From an uncultured Calothrix sp. (GTDB lineage: Bacteria > Cyanobacteriota > Cyanobacteriia > Cyanobacteriales > Nostocaceae): a stretch of DNA of 5,064 nt. The translations under genes and the position numbers were made by a program. The notes under the pieces are model-generated. The model made no database searches. It was given only the letters and a program-made list of their open reading frames with translations, and was not told the DNA's origin. Shown one piece after another: positions 1-5,064 of this stretch. Position 1 is the stretch's first letter. Each line of letters starts with the position of its first letter. The stretch lies in the NCBI GenBank assembly GCA_937884685.1, contig CAKZYM010000831.1, positions 1-5,064 on the forward strand, written 5' to 3'.

Positions 1-74
1 AAGGGATTTTAATTAAGTGCTTGATAGCATAACATTATTAATGACAACTATTACTCGATTGTAATACTGAAAAG

Positions 75-590
75 GTGGCACAGAATTCTAATCATAATTT
101 TGACCGTGGTCTTAAAAAGGTACTTAACCGTTTAGAAAATACTATAGAACGAGATAGTTTAATTACGGAATCTATAAGCCGTTTACGAAATACATTTGAT
201 GTTGATAGGGTCGTTTTATATTATTTCTATTCTAAGTGGGATGGGCAAGTAACTTTTGAATCTTTAAGCTCGGAAGAATGGTCTATTCTTGGTTCTAGCG
301 GCCCTGATGACTGTTTTAATGATGGGTATGCGGATTTGTATTTACAAGGTAGGATAAGGGCTATTCCAGATATTGAGTCAGAACCGATTGCTGATTGCCA
401 TCGCGATTTTTTGCGTGGTTTAAAGGTTCGCGCTAATTTAGCTGCACCTATTTTGACTGATAAGGGTTTATGGGGTCTATTAATTGCTCATCATTGTCAA
501 GCACCCCGTGTATGGACTCCATCGGATATAAATATGATGCAGGTTGAAGCTAAAAATCTAGCTTTGGCTCCTTCTATTTATGATACTTAG
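75..590 (+). CDS. Stand-alone GAF-domain protein, probable DXCF-type cyanobacteriochrome photosensor
   Basis: The 171-residue product is essentially one GAF domain (about residues 20-165). Cyanobacteriochromes (CBCRs) bind a linear tetrapyrrole in such a domain to sense light. Visible signature residues: Asp78-Asp79-Cys80-Phe81 fits the DXCF motif carrying the second, reversible cysteine link; Cys108-His109 fits the canonical bilin-attachment pair; the Cys-Cys spacing is 28, as in TePixJ (Cys494/Cys522); GRIRAI (92-97), KVRANL (117-122) and LWGLLIAHH (132-140) are typical of the family. DXCF members are often blue/green switches, but colour here is inference. There is no kinase, GGDEF, methyl-accepting or other output domain and no membrane segment, so it should be soluble and signal through a partner. 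The start is GTG at 75; an in-frame stop at 42-44 limits extension. The AAAAGG before it sits too close for a normal ribosome site. The alternative is a degenerate GAF that binds no bilin. Confidence 0.88.
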   Translation: MAQNSNHNFDRGLKKVLNRLENTIERDSLITESISRLRNTFDVDRVVLYYFYSKWDGQVTFESLSSEEWSILGSSGPDDCFNDGYADLYLQGRIRAIPDIESEPIADCHRDFLRGLKVRANLAAPILTDKGLWGLLIAHHCQAPRVWTPSDINMMQVEAKNLALAPSIYDT

Positions 591-747
591 ATATTTAAAA
601 ATTAGGAATTAGAACTTGTCAAGAGTGTAAATATTTTTATTAATTGAATTTATATTTTAGTTTTAAACTACTATAAATACCTAACGAACTTATAATTTAA
701 AAAATTAGTTCTATTTAAATTCAGATATAAGTTTTCATTGTTGCCTG

Positions 748-779
748 AAAACCCGGTTTCTTCAAGAAACCGGGTTTTT
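748..779 (+). terminator. Perfect 14-bp hairpin, likely terminator or palindromic repeat
   Basis: Bases 748-761 pair perfectly with 765-778 around a three-base TCA loop. The core arm is ACCCGGTTTCT, and the right arm ends in a run of T (775-779). This is the form of a Rho-independent terminator on the plus strand. It lies about 160 bases after the GAF stop codon and before the exonuclease promoter candidate. Its A-rich left flank means it could also end transcription from the other strand. From memory, CCCGGTTTCTT/AAGAAACCGGG palindromes recur in intergenic regions of Nostocales, so this may be a dispersed repeat acting as a terminator. Confidence 0.65.
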
Positions 780-829
780 ATAATTTCACTCCCATGCAAT
801 GAATGCCTATTAACCACGTACAAATTAGT

Positions 830-835
830 TATAAT
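830..835 (+). promoter_or_regulatory. Candidate -10 box for the exonuclease gene
   Basis: TATAAT at 830-835 matches the sigma-70 -10 consensus exactly and lies about 110 bases before the exonuclease ATG, downstream of the hairpin at 748-778. I find no convincing TTGACA-like -35 at 16-19 bases upstream and no extended TG. In such AT-rich DNA the match could be chance. Confidence 0.3.
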
Positions 836-943
836 TACTGACAAACAATAGATACAGCACTACAAATAAATTACATACAAAATGCTAACTTGGGAAATTA
901 GAAGCTGGTTATTATTTACCAATTTTTTAGGAAATATTGCTCA

Positions 944-1855
944 ATGCCTTACCTAAAATTGAAAGATGAAATTCGCTCTCTTGTTGCTAAATTAAGTAAA
1001 GCAAAGACTCTTTGGTTGGATACAGAAGTTGCTGATTATGACACTCGTAATCCTAGATTATCACTAATTCAAGTTTTGGATGACTGTACGGATTTAACTG
1101 GGAAAAGTGTTTATATTTTAGATGTGTTGGAACAACCAGAACTTGTGACTGAGTTTATAGAAGAAATTATGATAAATCCTTCTATAGAAAAGGTGTTCCA
1201 TAATGCTAAATACGATTTAAGATTTTTGGGTAAGAAGAAAGCTCAAAATGTCACCTGTACTTTGGAAATGGCGAAAGCAATTCCTTATTATGTTTTACCT
1301 TTACCTAATTATCAGTTGAAAACTTTGGCAGTGGAACTATGTCATTTTCAAGACATTGATAAGCAGTATCAAAGCAGCGATTGGGGATTTAGACCTTTGA
1401 GTGAAGAGCAAATTGAATATGCTTACCTCGACTGCATTATTCTGGCTCAGGTTCATTTGCGTTTGTTAGAATTAAATGAAAAAATAAACTTTGATGCAAC
1501 AACAGAAGATTTAAGTTTACTTGGTGATGAATATATTGAATTAGAACAACAGTGGAAGTTATTAAAATCTGAATTTGAGCATTTGCAGGAAAGAATTAAA
1601 CTAGCAATGCAGGCTCAAAACTTATCTGAAACTCTCTATTTTAAACTTAAGAGTTACGAACGTACAACTAAGAAAGTGCCATTTTCCGAACTGGTACGTT
1701 TAGTAGAAACTAAGAATTTAGATTTGGATTTTGATATTACCATTACTAAGGATATGCAAAAGAATTTAGGAGATAACCTACAGCAACTTGCTGTAGATAT
1801 ATCGAAAACTAGCAGTTTGCGATTAACTTCTAAACAAGCTGAAGATGAGGAATAA
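944..1855 (+). CDS. RNase D-family 3'-5' exonuclease (DEDDy)
   Basis: The 303-residue protein has a complete DEDDy exonuclease domain in its first ~180 residues. Exo I is Asp26-Thr-Glu28 (LWLDTE). Exo II is His86-Asn87 through Asp91 (HNAKYD). Exo III is Tyr159-x3-Asp163 within EEQIEYAYLD. These supply the four acidic metal ligands and the catalytic tyrosine, so the enzyme is probably active. The family trims RNA 3' ends such as tRNA precursors, in the cytoplasm; the substrate here is inferred. It is shorter than E. coli RNase D (about 375 residues with HRDC domains). Residues 190-303 show no HRDC pattern: there is a predicted coiled-coil stretch (about 197-226), a basic ERTTKK segment (239-244) and an acidic tail. 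The ATG at 944 has AGGAA at 929-933. Spacers of 353 and 199 bases flank the gene, so it is probably monocistronic. RNase D-like is firm; the symbol rnd is withheld because of the different C-terminus. Confidence 0.92.
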   Translation: MPYLKLKDEIRSLVAKLSKAKTLWLDTEVADYDTRNPRLSLIQVLDDCTDLTGKSVYILDVLEQPELVTEFIEEIMINPSIEKVFHNAKYDLRFLGKKKAQNVTCTLEMAKAIPYYVLPLPNYQLKTLAVELCHFQDIDKQYQSSDWGFRPLSEEQIEYAYLDCIILAQVHLRLLELNEKINFDATTEDLSLLGDEYIELEQQWKLLKSEFEHLQERIKLAMQAQNLSETLYFKLKSYERTTKKVPFSELVRLVETKNLDLDFDITITKDMQKNLGDNLQQLAVDISKTSSLRLTSKQAEDEE

Positions 1856-1907
1856 AGTCTGAGTTAATTAAGCATTATATTAACTTCAAAAAAATGTGAT
1901 TCAAGGT

Positions 1908-1937
1908 TTGGTAAAATGTAAACAAATTGGCTATAAA
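1908..1937 (+). promoter_or_regulatory. Candidate promoter for the TPR gene
   Basis: TTGGTA at 1908-1913 (4 of 6 to the -35 consensus) and TATAAA at 1932-1937 (5 of 6 to the -10 consensus) are separated by 18 bases. They would give a leader of roughly 110 bases before the ATG at 2055. The -10 overlaps the left arm of the inverted repeat at 1927-1966. The assignment is from pattern only. Confidence 0.3.
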
Positions 1938-1966
1938 AATCGTGCAAAAATAGTCAATATAGCCAA
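1927..1966. repeat. 9-bp inverted repeat in the TPR gene leader
   Basis: TTGGCTATA (1927-1935) is exactly complementary to TATAGCCAA (1958-1966), with a 22-base spacer. It overlaps the candidate -10 box. The plus-strand right flank is A/G-rich rather than T-rich, so it is not a good terminator for the upstream exonuclease gene. It may be a protein-binding operator or a leader hairpin. Confidence 0.4.
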
Positions 1967-2054
1967 AAAGGGGTGACAACCTATAAAAAGTTAAGAAAAA
2001 TGTTTTTTTAAATATGAATGTAAAAATTGTGGGTGTTTTGATAAAAAGTAAATT

Positions 2055-2894
2055 ATGAAACAGTGGTTGTTTGAGCAAAATCTAACAGGAATTTCCAAAG
2101 CATTTGCTTTGGCTTTATTGAGTGGATTTATCGCAACTGTGACTGTTTCTTGCAGCAACGATAAAGACGTATTAGTCACAGAAATAGGAGTGAGTCCCGT
2201 AGCTAGTCCAGCAGCTAACCCCTCAACTGCAAAACAATATTATGCTCAGGGACAGTATAAGCACATTCAGGGTGACACTCAAGGAGCTATAGCCGCTTAT
2301 ACCAAAGCTATAGCCATTGATAATAATTACGTTCAAGCTTACAACGGTCGCGGGTTAGTCCAGTTTGACACCGGAGACAGACAAGGTGCGATCGCCGATT
2401 ATAATGAAGCGCTACGTATCAGTCCGGACAACGCTCAAGCTTACAACAATCGGGGAAATGCTCGCGCTGCTCAAGGTGATATCAACGGTGCTATTTCTGA
2501 TTACGACCGAGCAGTCGAATTAAATCCTAACTACGCTGAAGCTTATAACAATCGTGGAAATGCTCGTGCTAGCGAAGGACAAAGAAACGAAGCCATAGCC
2601 GATTATACAAAAGCCATTCGCCTCAAATCAAACTACGCTGTTGCTTATAATAATCGGGGAAATGCTCGCGCTGCTCAAGGAGATAGAGAAGGTGCTGTTT
2701 CCGATTACGATGAAGCTATTCGACTCAATCCCAATTTTGGTGCTGCTTATAATAATCGAGGAAATGCTCGTGTAGAATTAGGAGACAAAGACGCTGGTTT
2801 AGCAGACTTACAGCGAGCAGCAGAAATATTTCAAGAACAAAATAACCAACAGCTATACAATCAGGTTATGGAAAATGTCAAGGAAGCTCAGTAA
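2055..2894 (+). CDS. TPR-repeat protein, probable lipoprotein
   Basis: The 279-residue product begins with a basic N-region and a hydrophobic segment (about 16-31) ending in TVSC. This suggests lipoprotein signal peptidase cleavage and lipidation at Cys33; Thr at -3 is an imperfect lipobox, so a plain signal anchor is possible. A Ser/Pro/Ala linker (47-58) follows. Six contiguous 34-residue TPR units then run 59-92, 93-126, 127-160, 161-194, 195-228 and 229-262, with repeated YNNRGNAR and GD.x.AI.DY signatures. Units 1 and 6 are the most divergent, as is usual at array ends. A Gln/Asn-rich helix closes the protein. TPR arrays are protein-binding scaffolds; the partner is unknown. The predicted location is the membrane surface facing the periplasm. 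The ATG at 2055 lacks an obvious Shine-Dalgarno, but starting here preserves the signal peptide. The stop codon lies in the repeat region that follows. Confidence 0.92.
   Translation: MKQWLFEQNLTGISKAFALALLSGFIATVTVSCSNDKDVLVTEIGVSPVASPAANPSTAKQYYAQGQYKHIQGDTQGAIAAYTKAIAIDNNYVQAYNGRGLVQFDTGDRQGAIADYNEALRISPDNAQAYNNRGNARAAQGDINGAISDYDRAVELNPNYAEAYNNRGNARASEGQRNEAIADYTKAIRLKSNYAVAYNNRGNARAAQGDREGAVSDYDEAIRLNPNFGAAYNNRGNARVELGDKDAGLADLQRAAEIFQEQNNQQLYNQVMENVKEAQ
2229..2840 (+). repeat. Six in-frame 102-bp TPR-coding repeats
   Basis: Unit starts are 2229, 2331, 2433, 2535, 2637 and 2739, each 102 bases and 34 codons. Units 3 and 5 share 29 identical consecutive bases (2448-2476 and 2652-2680), exactly two units apart. 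Intervening unit 4 differs at several synonymous and non-synonymous sites. This fits duplication of a two-unit block or gene conversion. Confidence 0.85.
2388..2395. repeat. HIP1 octamer
   Basis: GCGATCGC occurs inside TPR unit 2. This octamer is highly over-represented in many cyanobacterial genomes and supports the taxonomic reading. Its role is unsettled, and here it is simply coding sequence. Confidence 0.8.
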
Positions 2895-2902
2895 TCAGTT
2901 AT

Positions 2903-2929
2903 CAGTGAACAGTGAACAGTGAACAGTGA
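2903..2929. repeat. Short tandem heptamer repeat (CAGTGAA)
   Basis: Three perfect copies of CAGTGAA (2903-2909, 2910-2916, 2917-2923) are followed by six bases of a fourth. The related ATCAGTT precedes them. Heptamer tandem repeats of this kind (STRR) are typical of intergenic DNA in heterocyst-forming cyanobacteria. They begin eight bases after the TPR stop codon. Confidence 0.85.
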
Positions 2930-2976
2930 GTAATCCTTACAATTAGTTCATCATATTAATTTTGACAGGTAATCAA

Positions 2977-3028
2977 GTTTGTAGCATACGATTTATCGCT
3001 CTCAAGGACTAAAGTCCTTACTACAAAC
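2977..3028. repeat. Degraded intergenic palindrome (GTTTGTAG ... CTACAAAC)
   Basis: An outer 8-bp stem pairs GTTTGTAG (2977-2984) with CTACAAAC (3021-3028). It encloses an inner hairpin, AAGGACT/AGTCCTT (3004-3010 with 3013-3019). The right half is compact, while the left half holds about 19 unpaired bases between the outer and inner stems. From memory, intact palindromes of this design are numerous in Nostocales, so this looks like a decayed copy. It could also fold in the TPR transcript 3' region and act as a weak terminator or RNA stabiliser. Confidence 0.55.
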
Positions 3029-3215
3029 CATCATATTTCACGGGACACTGATGATCCACATCCTCCGGATGAACAACTGATTACTGCTCACTGTTGACTG
3101 ATTACTGCATTGATACAAAGTATAGAAATAGCTTGATAATTATTTCCCAGAGGTGTATAAAAAAGGTCTGTAATTGAAGTATTGCAATGCACTGCCAAAT
3201 TCCCAATTCAATATC

Positions 3216-3407
3216 ATGAACAAAACAATCGTTCATCTAGTTGTTGGCTTTGAAAATCTAACGTTATTGGTTTTTCACACTGAAGCAATGGAATGGCAAT
3301 TTAGAGTTATAAGTTCTGCTGGAGAAGTTTTCGGTGAGAGAAAACTTTACTATACCCCTGAAGCTGCGGAGAAAGCTGCAAGGGAGTGGCTTTCTTGGGG
3401 AGACTAA
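3216..3407 (+). CDS. Small hypothetical protein (63 residues)
   Basis: I do not recognise this protein. From the ATG at 3216 it has 63 residues: a hydrophobic first part (IVHLVVGFENLTLLVF, about 4-19), then a WQFRVISSAGEVFGE strand-like segment (27-41), then YYTPEAAEKAAREWL (45-59), a likely amphipathic helix. This beta-beta-alpha pattern with aromatic and AA-rich parts loosely resembles small DUF1508-type domains, which is only an impression. The hydrophobic part contains Glu and Asn, so a membrane helix is doubtful. A TTG at 3174 would add 14 residues and has AAGG about eight bases upstream, but the added stretch looks like intergenic CCAAATTCCCAATTC sequence. The ATG at 3216 itself lacks a ribosome site. 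The patterned sequence favours a real gene. Its stop lies 13 bases from the end of the convergent kinase gene. Confidence 0.6.
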   Translation: MNKTIVHLVVGFENLTLLVFHTEAMEWQFRVISSAGEVFGERKLYYTPEAAEKAAREWLSWGD

Positions 3408-3420
3408 CGTAGATATAAAA

Positions 3421-5064
3421 TCATTTACATTGCCAAATTTTAATTGTATTATCGTTGCTACCACTGAATAAAGATTGTCCATCGGGGCTAAAGACAAGGG
3501 AATTGACTTTATCTGAATGACCTTTTAAAGTATATATTTCTTCTTTTGTATTTATGTCCCACAATTTAATATCATTGCTATAACTGCTAGTAGCAAGAAT
3601 CTCGCCGTTTGGGCTAAAAGTAACGTATTTAACCCAGTATTCGGAATTAAGGGTAAAAATTTCTTTTCCGGTAATTACTTCCCAAAGCTTGATAAAAAAG
3701 TTTTCCCCACCTGTTGCAATAATTTTTCCATTCGGACTAAAATCTACAGAATTTACTTTAGCATTTGTATTAAAAGAAGTAAGGATTTTACCAGTGTTTA
3801 AATCCCAAATTATAACTGTTTTATCAGCACTACCGCTAGCAATAAATTTTCCATTTGGGCTGATAACAACGCTATTAACTGATTTTTTATGAGCTTTTAG
3901 AGTACGAATTTCCGAACCTGTATTAATATCCCATAGCTTTACTGTTTTATCACCCCCACCGCTAGCAATAATTCGACTATCCGGGCTAAAAGCTAAGCAA
4001 TTAATTCCTGTGAATAAACCCTTATGTGCTTTTAGTTTTATAATTGTTTTACTAGAATTTACATCCCAAAGTCGGATAAAGTTACCTGAATCAGCAATAG
4101 CTAAAATCGACCTATTAGGACTAAAAGTAACAGCGTTGATTGGGTAATCATAGTTAATAGTTTGAAGTAATTTACCAGTTTTTATATTCCACAGTTTTAC
4201 ACTCCAACAATAGCTACCACTAGCAAGGATTTTACCATCGGGATTAATCGCAATAGAATTAATTAAGGTAGTCTCAGCAGTTAAAGTATTAACGCATTGC
4301 CAATACATATTTTTTAACTGCTTAACTGTTGTCGAGATTGACTTTTTTTCTACATTAGAATAACTTACAGATTGATTATTATTAAAATTCAATATCTTTT
4401 GATGATTGACATCTTTTAGTATTTCCCCTACCGATTGATAGCGACGACTAGTAGCATTTTCAATCAGTTTATCTAAAATATTGCTTAATTCGTCACTAAC
4501 TGAATTATCAACTAAATACTGTCTCCACACCCACTTATATTCAGAAATATCAAATAACTCAAAGGGAGAAACCCCGGTTAATAAATAAATGCAGGTAGTT
4601 CCCAAACTATACAAATCGCTGCTATAAATAGCTTTTCCTCTTGACTGTTCCGGTGCGACAAATTCGGGAGTTCCGATGCTGGTTCCCGTTTGTAAAATAG
4701 CGGTTCCGGTAACAACTTTTGCTGCACCAAAGTCTACTAAATAAAGCTTTCCGTCTCGACTACGAATGATATTTTCTGGTTTAATATCTCGATGAATAAC
4801 GTCACGACTGTGAATAAATTCGAGTACGGGTAATAAACTATTTAATAATTCCCAAATTTGCTCTTCTTTAAAAGTACCTTGCTCTTTTAATATCTCCGCT
4901 AAATCATATCCATCAATATATTCCTGTACTAAATATTGATGTTCTTCTTGAATTAGATAGTCTAATAAATTGGGAATTTGATTGTGTCTTCCTAAATCAT
5001 TTAATCTTAAAGCTTCCTGTTCAAATAATTCAGCAGCTTTTTGAGTATTATCGGTACCTTGAGC
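3421..5064 (-). CDS. Serine/threonine protein kinase with C-terminal WD40 propeller (5'-truncated)
   Basis: The frame is open from the right edge to a TGA at 3421-3423: 547 residues, with the N-terminus outside the window. Numbering from the edge, the Hanks-type kinase part shows HRDIKPEN (91-98; catalytic Asp93, Lys95, Asn98), DFG (111-113), GTPEFVAPEQ (131-140), the subdomain IX Asp150 in SDLYSLG, and a subdomain XI RYQS Arg (208). The glycine loop and ATP-anchoring Lys must lie beyond the edge. A Ser/Asn-rich linker without a membrane helix (about 226-258) leads to seven WD40 blades (about 260-547; 3424-4287), each with SP[ND]-type and [IV][KR]LW[DNE] signatures: one full propeller. It likely phosphorylates Ser/Thr of proteins docked by the propeller; the substrate is unknown. 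Kinase-WD40 fusions are known in filamentous cyanobacteria and actinobacteria (PkwA). The TTG at 4612-4614 is an internal Leu, not a start. Confidence 0.95.
   Translation of the reverse strand, partial: AQGTDNTQKAAELFEQEALRLNDLGRHNQIPNLLDYLIQEEHQYLVQEYIDGYDLAEILKEQGTFKEEQIWELLNSLLPVLEFIHSRDVIHRDIKPENIIRSRDGKLYLVDFGAAKVVTGTAILQTGTSIGTPEFVAPEQSRGKAIYSSDLYSLGTTCIYLLTGVSPFELFDISEYKWVWRQYLVDNSVSDELSNILDKLIENATSRRYQSVGEILKDVNHQKILNFNNNQSVSYSNVEKKSISTTVKQLKNMYWQCVNTLTAETTLINSIAINPDGKILASGSYCWSVKLWNIKTGKLLQTINYDYPINAVTFSPNRSILAIADSGNFIRLWDVNSSKTIIKLKAHKGLFTGINCLAFSPDSRIIASGGGDKTVKLWDINTGSEIRTLKAHKKSVNSVVISPNGKFIASGSADKTVIIWDLNTGKILTSFNTNAKVNSVDFSPNGKIIATGGENFFIKLWEVITGKEIFTLNSEYWVKYVTFSPNGEILATSSYSNDIKLWDINTKEEIYTLKGHSDKVNSLVFSPDGQSLFSGSNDNTIKIWQCK

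Larger units (their letters stand above)
591..943. other. Intergenic spacer between the GAF gene and the exonuclease gene
   Basis: This 353-base AT-rich spacer has no credible gene on either strand. It holds one strong hairpin (748-778), a consensus -10 box (830-835), and an AGGAA ribosome-site candidate at 929-933, ten bases before the exonuclease start. The stretch 591-747 is low-complexity A/T sequence in which I see nothing else. Confidence 0.7.
2889..3107. repeat. Imperfect inverted-repeat element overlapping the TPR stop codon
   Basis: CAGTAATCAGTT (2889-2900) is exactly complementary to 3075-3086, and all but its last base pairs with a second copy at 3096-3107. AACAGTGAG (2922-2930) pairs with 3087-3095. 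GTTCATC (2946-2952) pairs with 3068-3074. The right side therefore reads as a shorter inverted copy of the left side, which is expanded by tandem heptamers. Between the arms lie a degraded palindrome (2977-3028) and a small hairpin (CATCC/GGATG, 3059-3071). No transposase is encoded. It may be a MITE-like element or accreted small repeats. The left arm contains the last codon and stop of the TPR gene. No gene is evident in 2895-3215. Confidence 0.5.

Noticed and set aside
658..670. TAGTTT/AAACTA near-palindrome
   Set aside because: The arms are separated by one base, so no stable hairpin can form. Such short A/T palindromes are expected by chance here.
1862..1885. AGTTAAT/ATTAACT hairpin just after the exonuclease stop
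   Set aside because: The seven-pair stem is almost all A-T with a ten-base loop and is followed by A rather than T. It is too weak to call a terminator.
1875..2078. Minus-strand open frame of 67 codons in the spacer before the TPR gene
   Set aside because: Its translation is Phe/Leu/Ile-rich low complexity produced by A/T-rich DNA. It overlaps the TPR start and has no recognisable domain.
1991..2179. Minus-strand open frame of 62 codons over the TPR signal peptide
   Set aside because: It is antisense to a well-supported coding region and has no independent protein character.
2889..3107. Possible CRISPR array
   Set aside because: The direct repeats are only 7 bases and contiguous, with no unique spacers of constant length. 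No cas genes are present.
3264..3497. Minus-strand open frame overlapping the small ORF and the kinase end
   Set aside because: It is a shadow frame antisense to the small protein and out of frame with the last WD40 blade.
3689..3892. Plus-strand open frame of 67 codons
   Set aside because: It is the antisense shadow of WD40 blades, and its apparent repetition merely mirrors those repeats.
4612..4614. TTG as the start of the kinase-WD40 protein
   Set aside because: The codon is the Leu of SDLYSLG in kinase subdomain IX. The frame stays open upstream to 5064 and encodes HRD, DFG and APE motifs.

Overview
The window looks like chromosomal DNA from a filamentous (Nostocales-type) cyanobacterium. 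Four signs point this way: a bilin-type GAF domain with cyanobacteriochrome signature residues, a full HIP1 octamer (GCGATCGC), a kinase fused to WD40 repeats, and intergenic heptamer repeats and palindromes of a kind common in these genomes. The DNA is AT-rich, and the GC-richest stretches are the TPR repeats. No genus can be assigned from the sequence alone.

Layout, left to right. A small plus-strand gene (75-590) encodes a lone GAF domain carrying both cysteines of a DXCF-type cyanobacteriochrome. A 353-base spacer follows, with one strong hairpin (748-778) and a perfect -10 box. Next is a plus-strand DEDDy 3'-5' exonuclease of the RNase D family (944-1855) whose C-terminal part does not look like HRDC. 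A 199-base spacer with a promoter-like signal overlapping an inverted repeat leads to a plus-strand, probably lipid-anchored protein with six TPR units (2055-2894). The next 321 bases are packed with repeats: tandem heptamers, an inverted-repeat frame whose left end contains the TPR stop codon, and a degraded palindrome. A small plus-strand ORF (3216-3407) converges, 13 bases stop to stop, on a minus-strand Ser/Thr kinase-WD40 gene (3421-5064) that runs off the right edge.

The genes do not form an obvious pathway or operon: spacers are long, and each gene appears to have its own expression unit. Three of the products (GAF photosensor, TPR scaffold, kinase-propeller) belong to sensing or protein-interaction classes, but nothing in the sequence links them functionally. 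The observation most worth following up is the stand-alone dual-cysteine cyanobacteriochrome domain, which has no output domain. I see no CRISPR array, tRNA, rRNA or complete insertion sequence.
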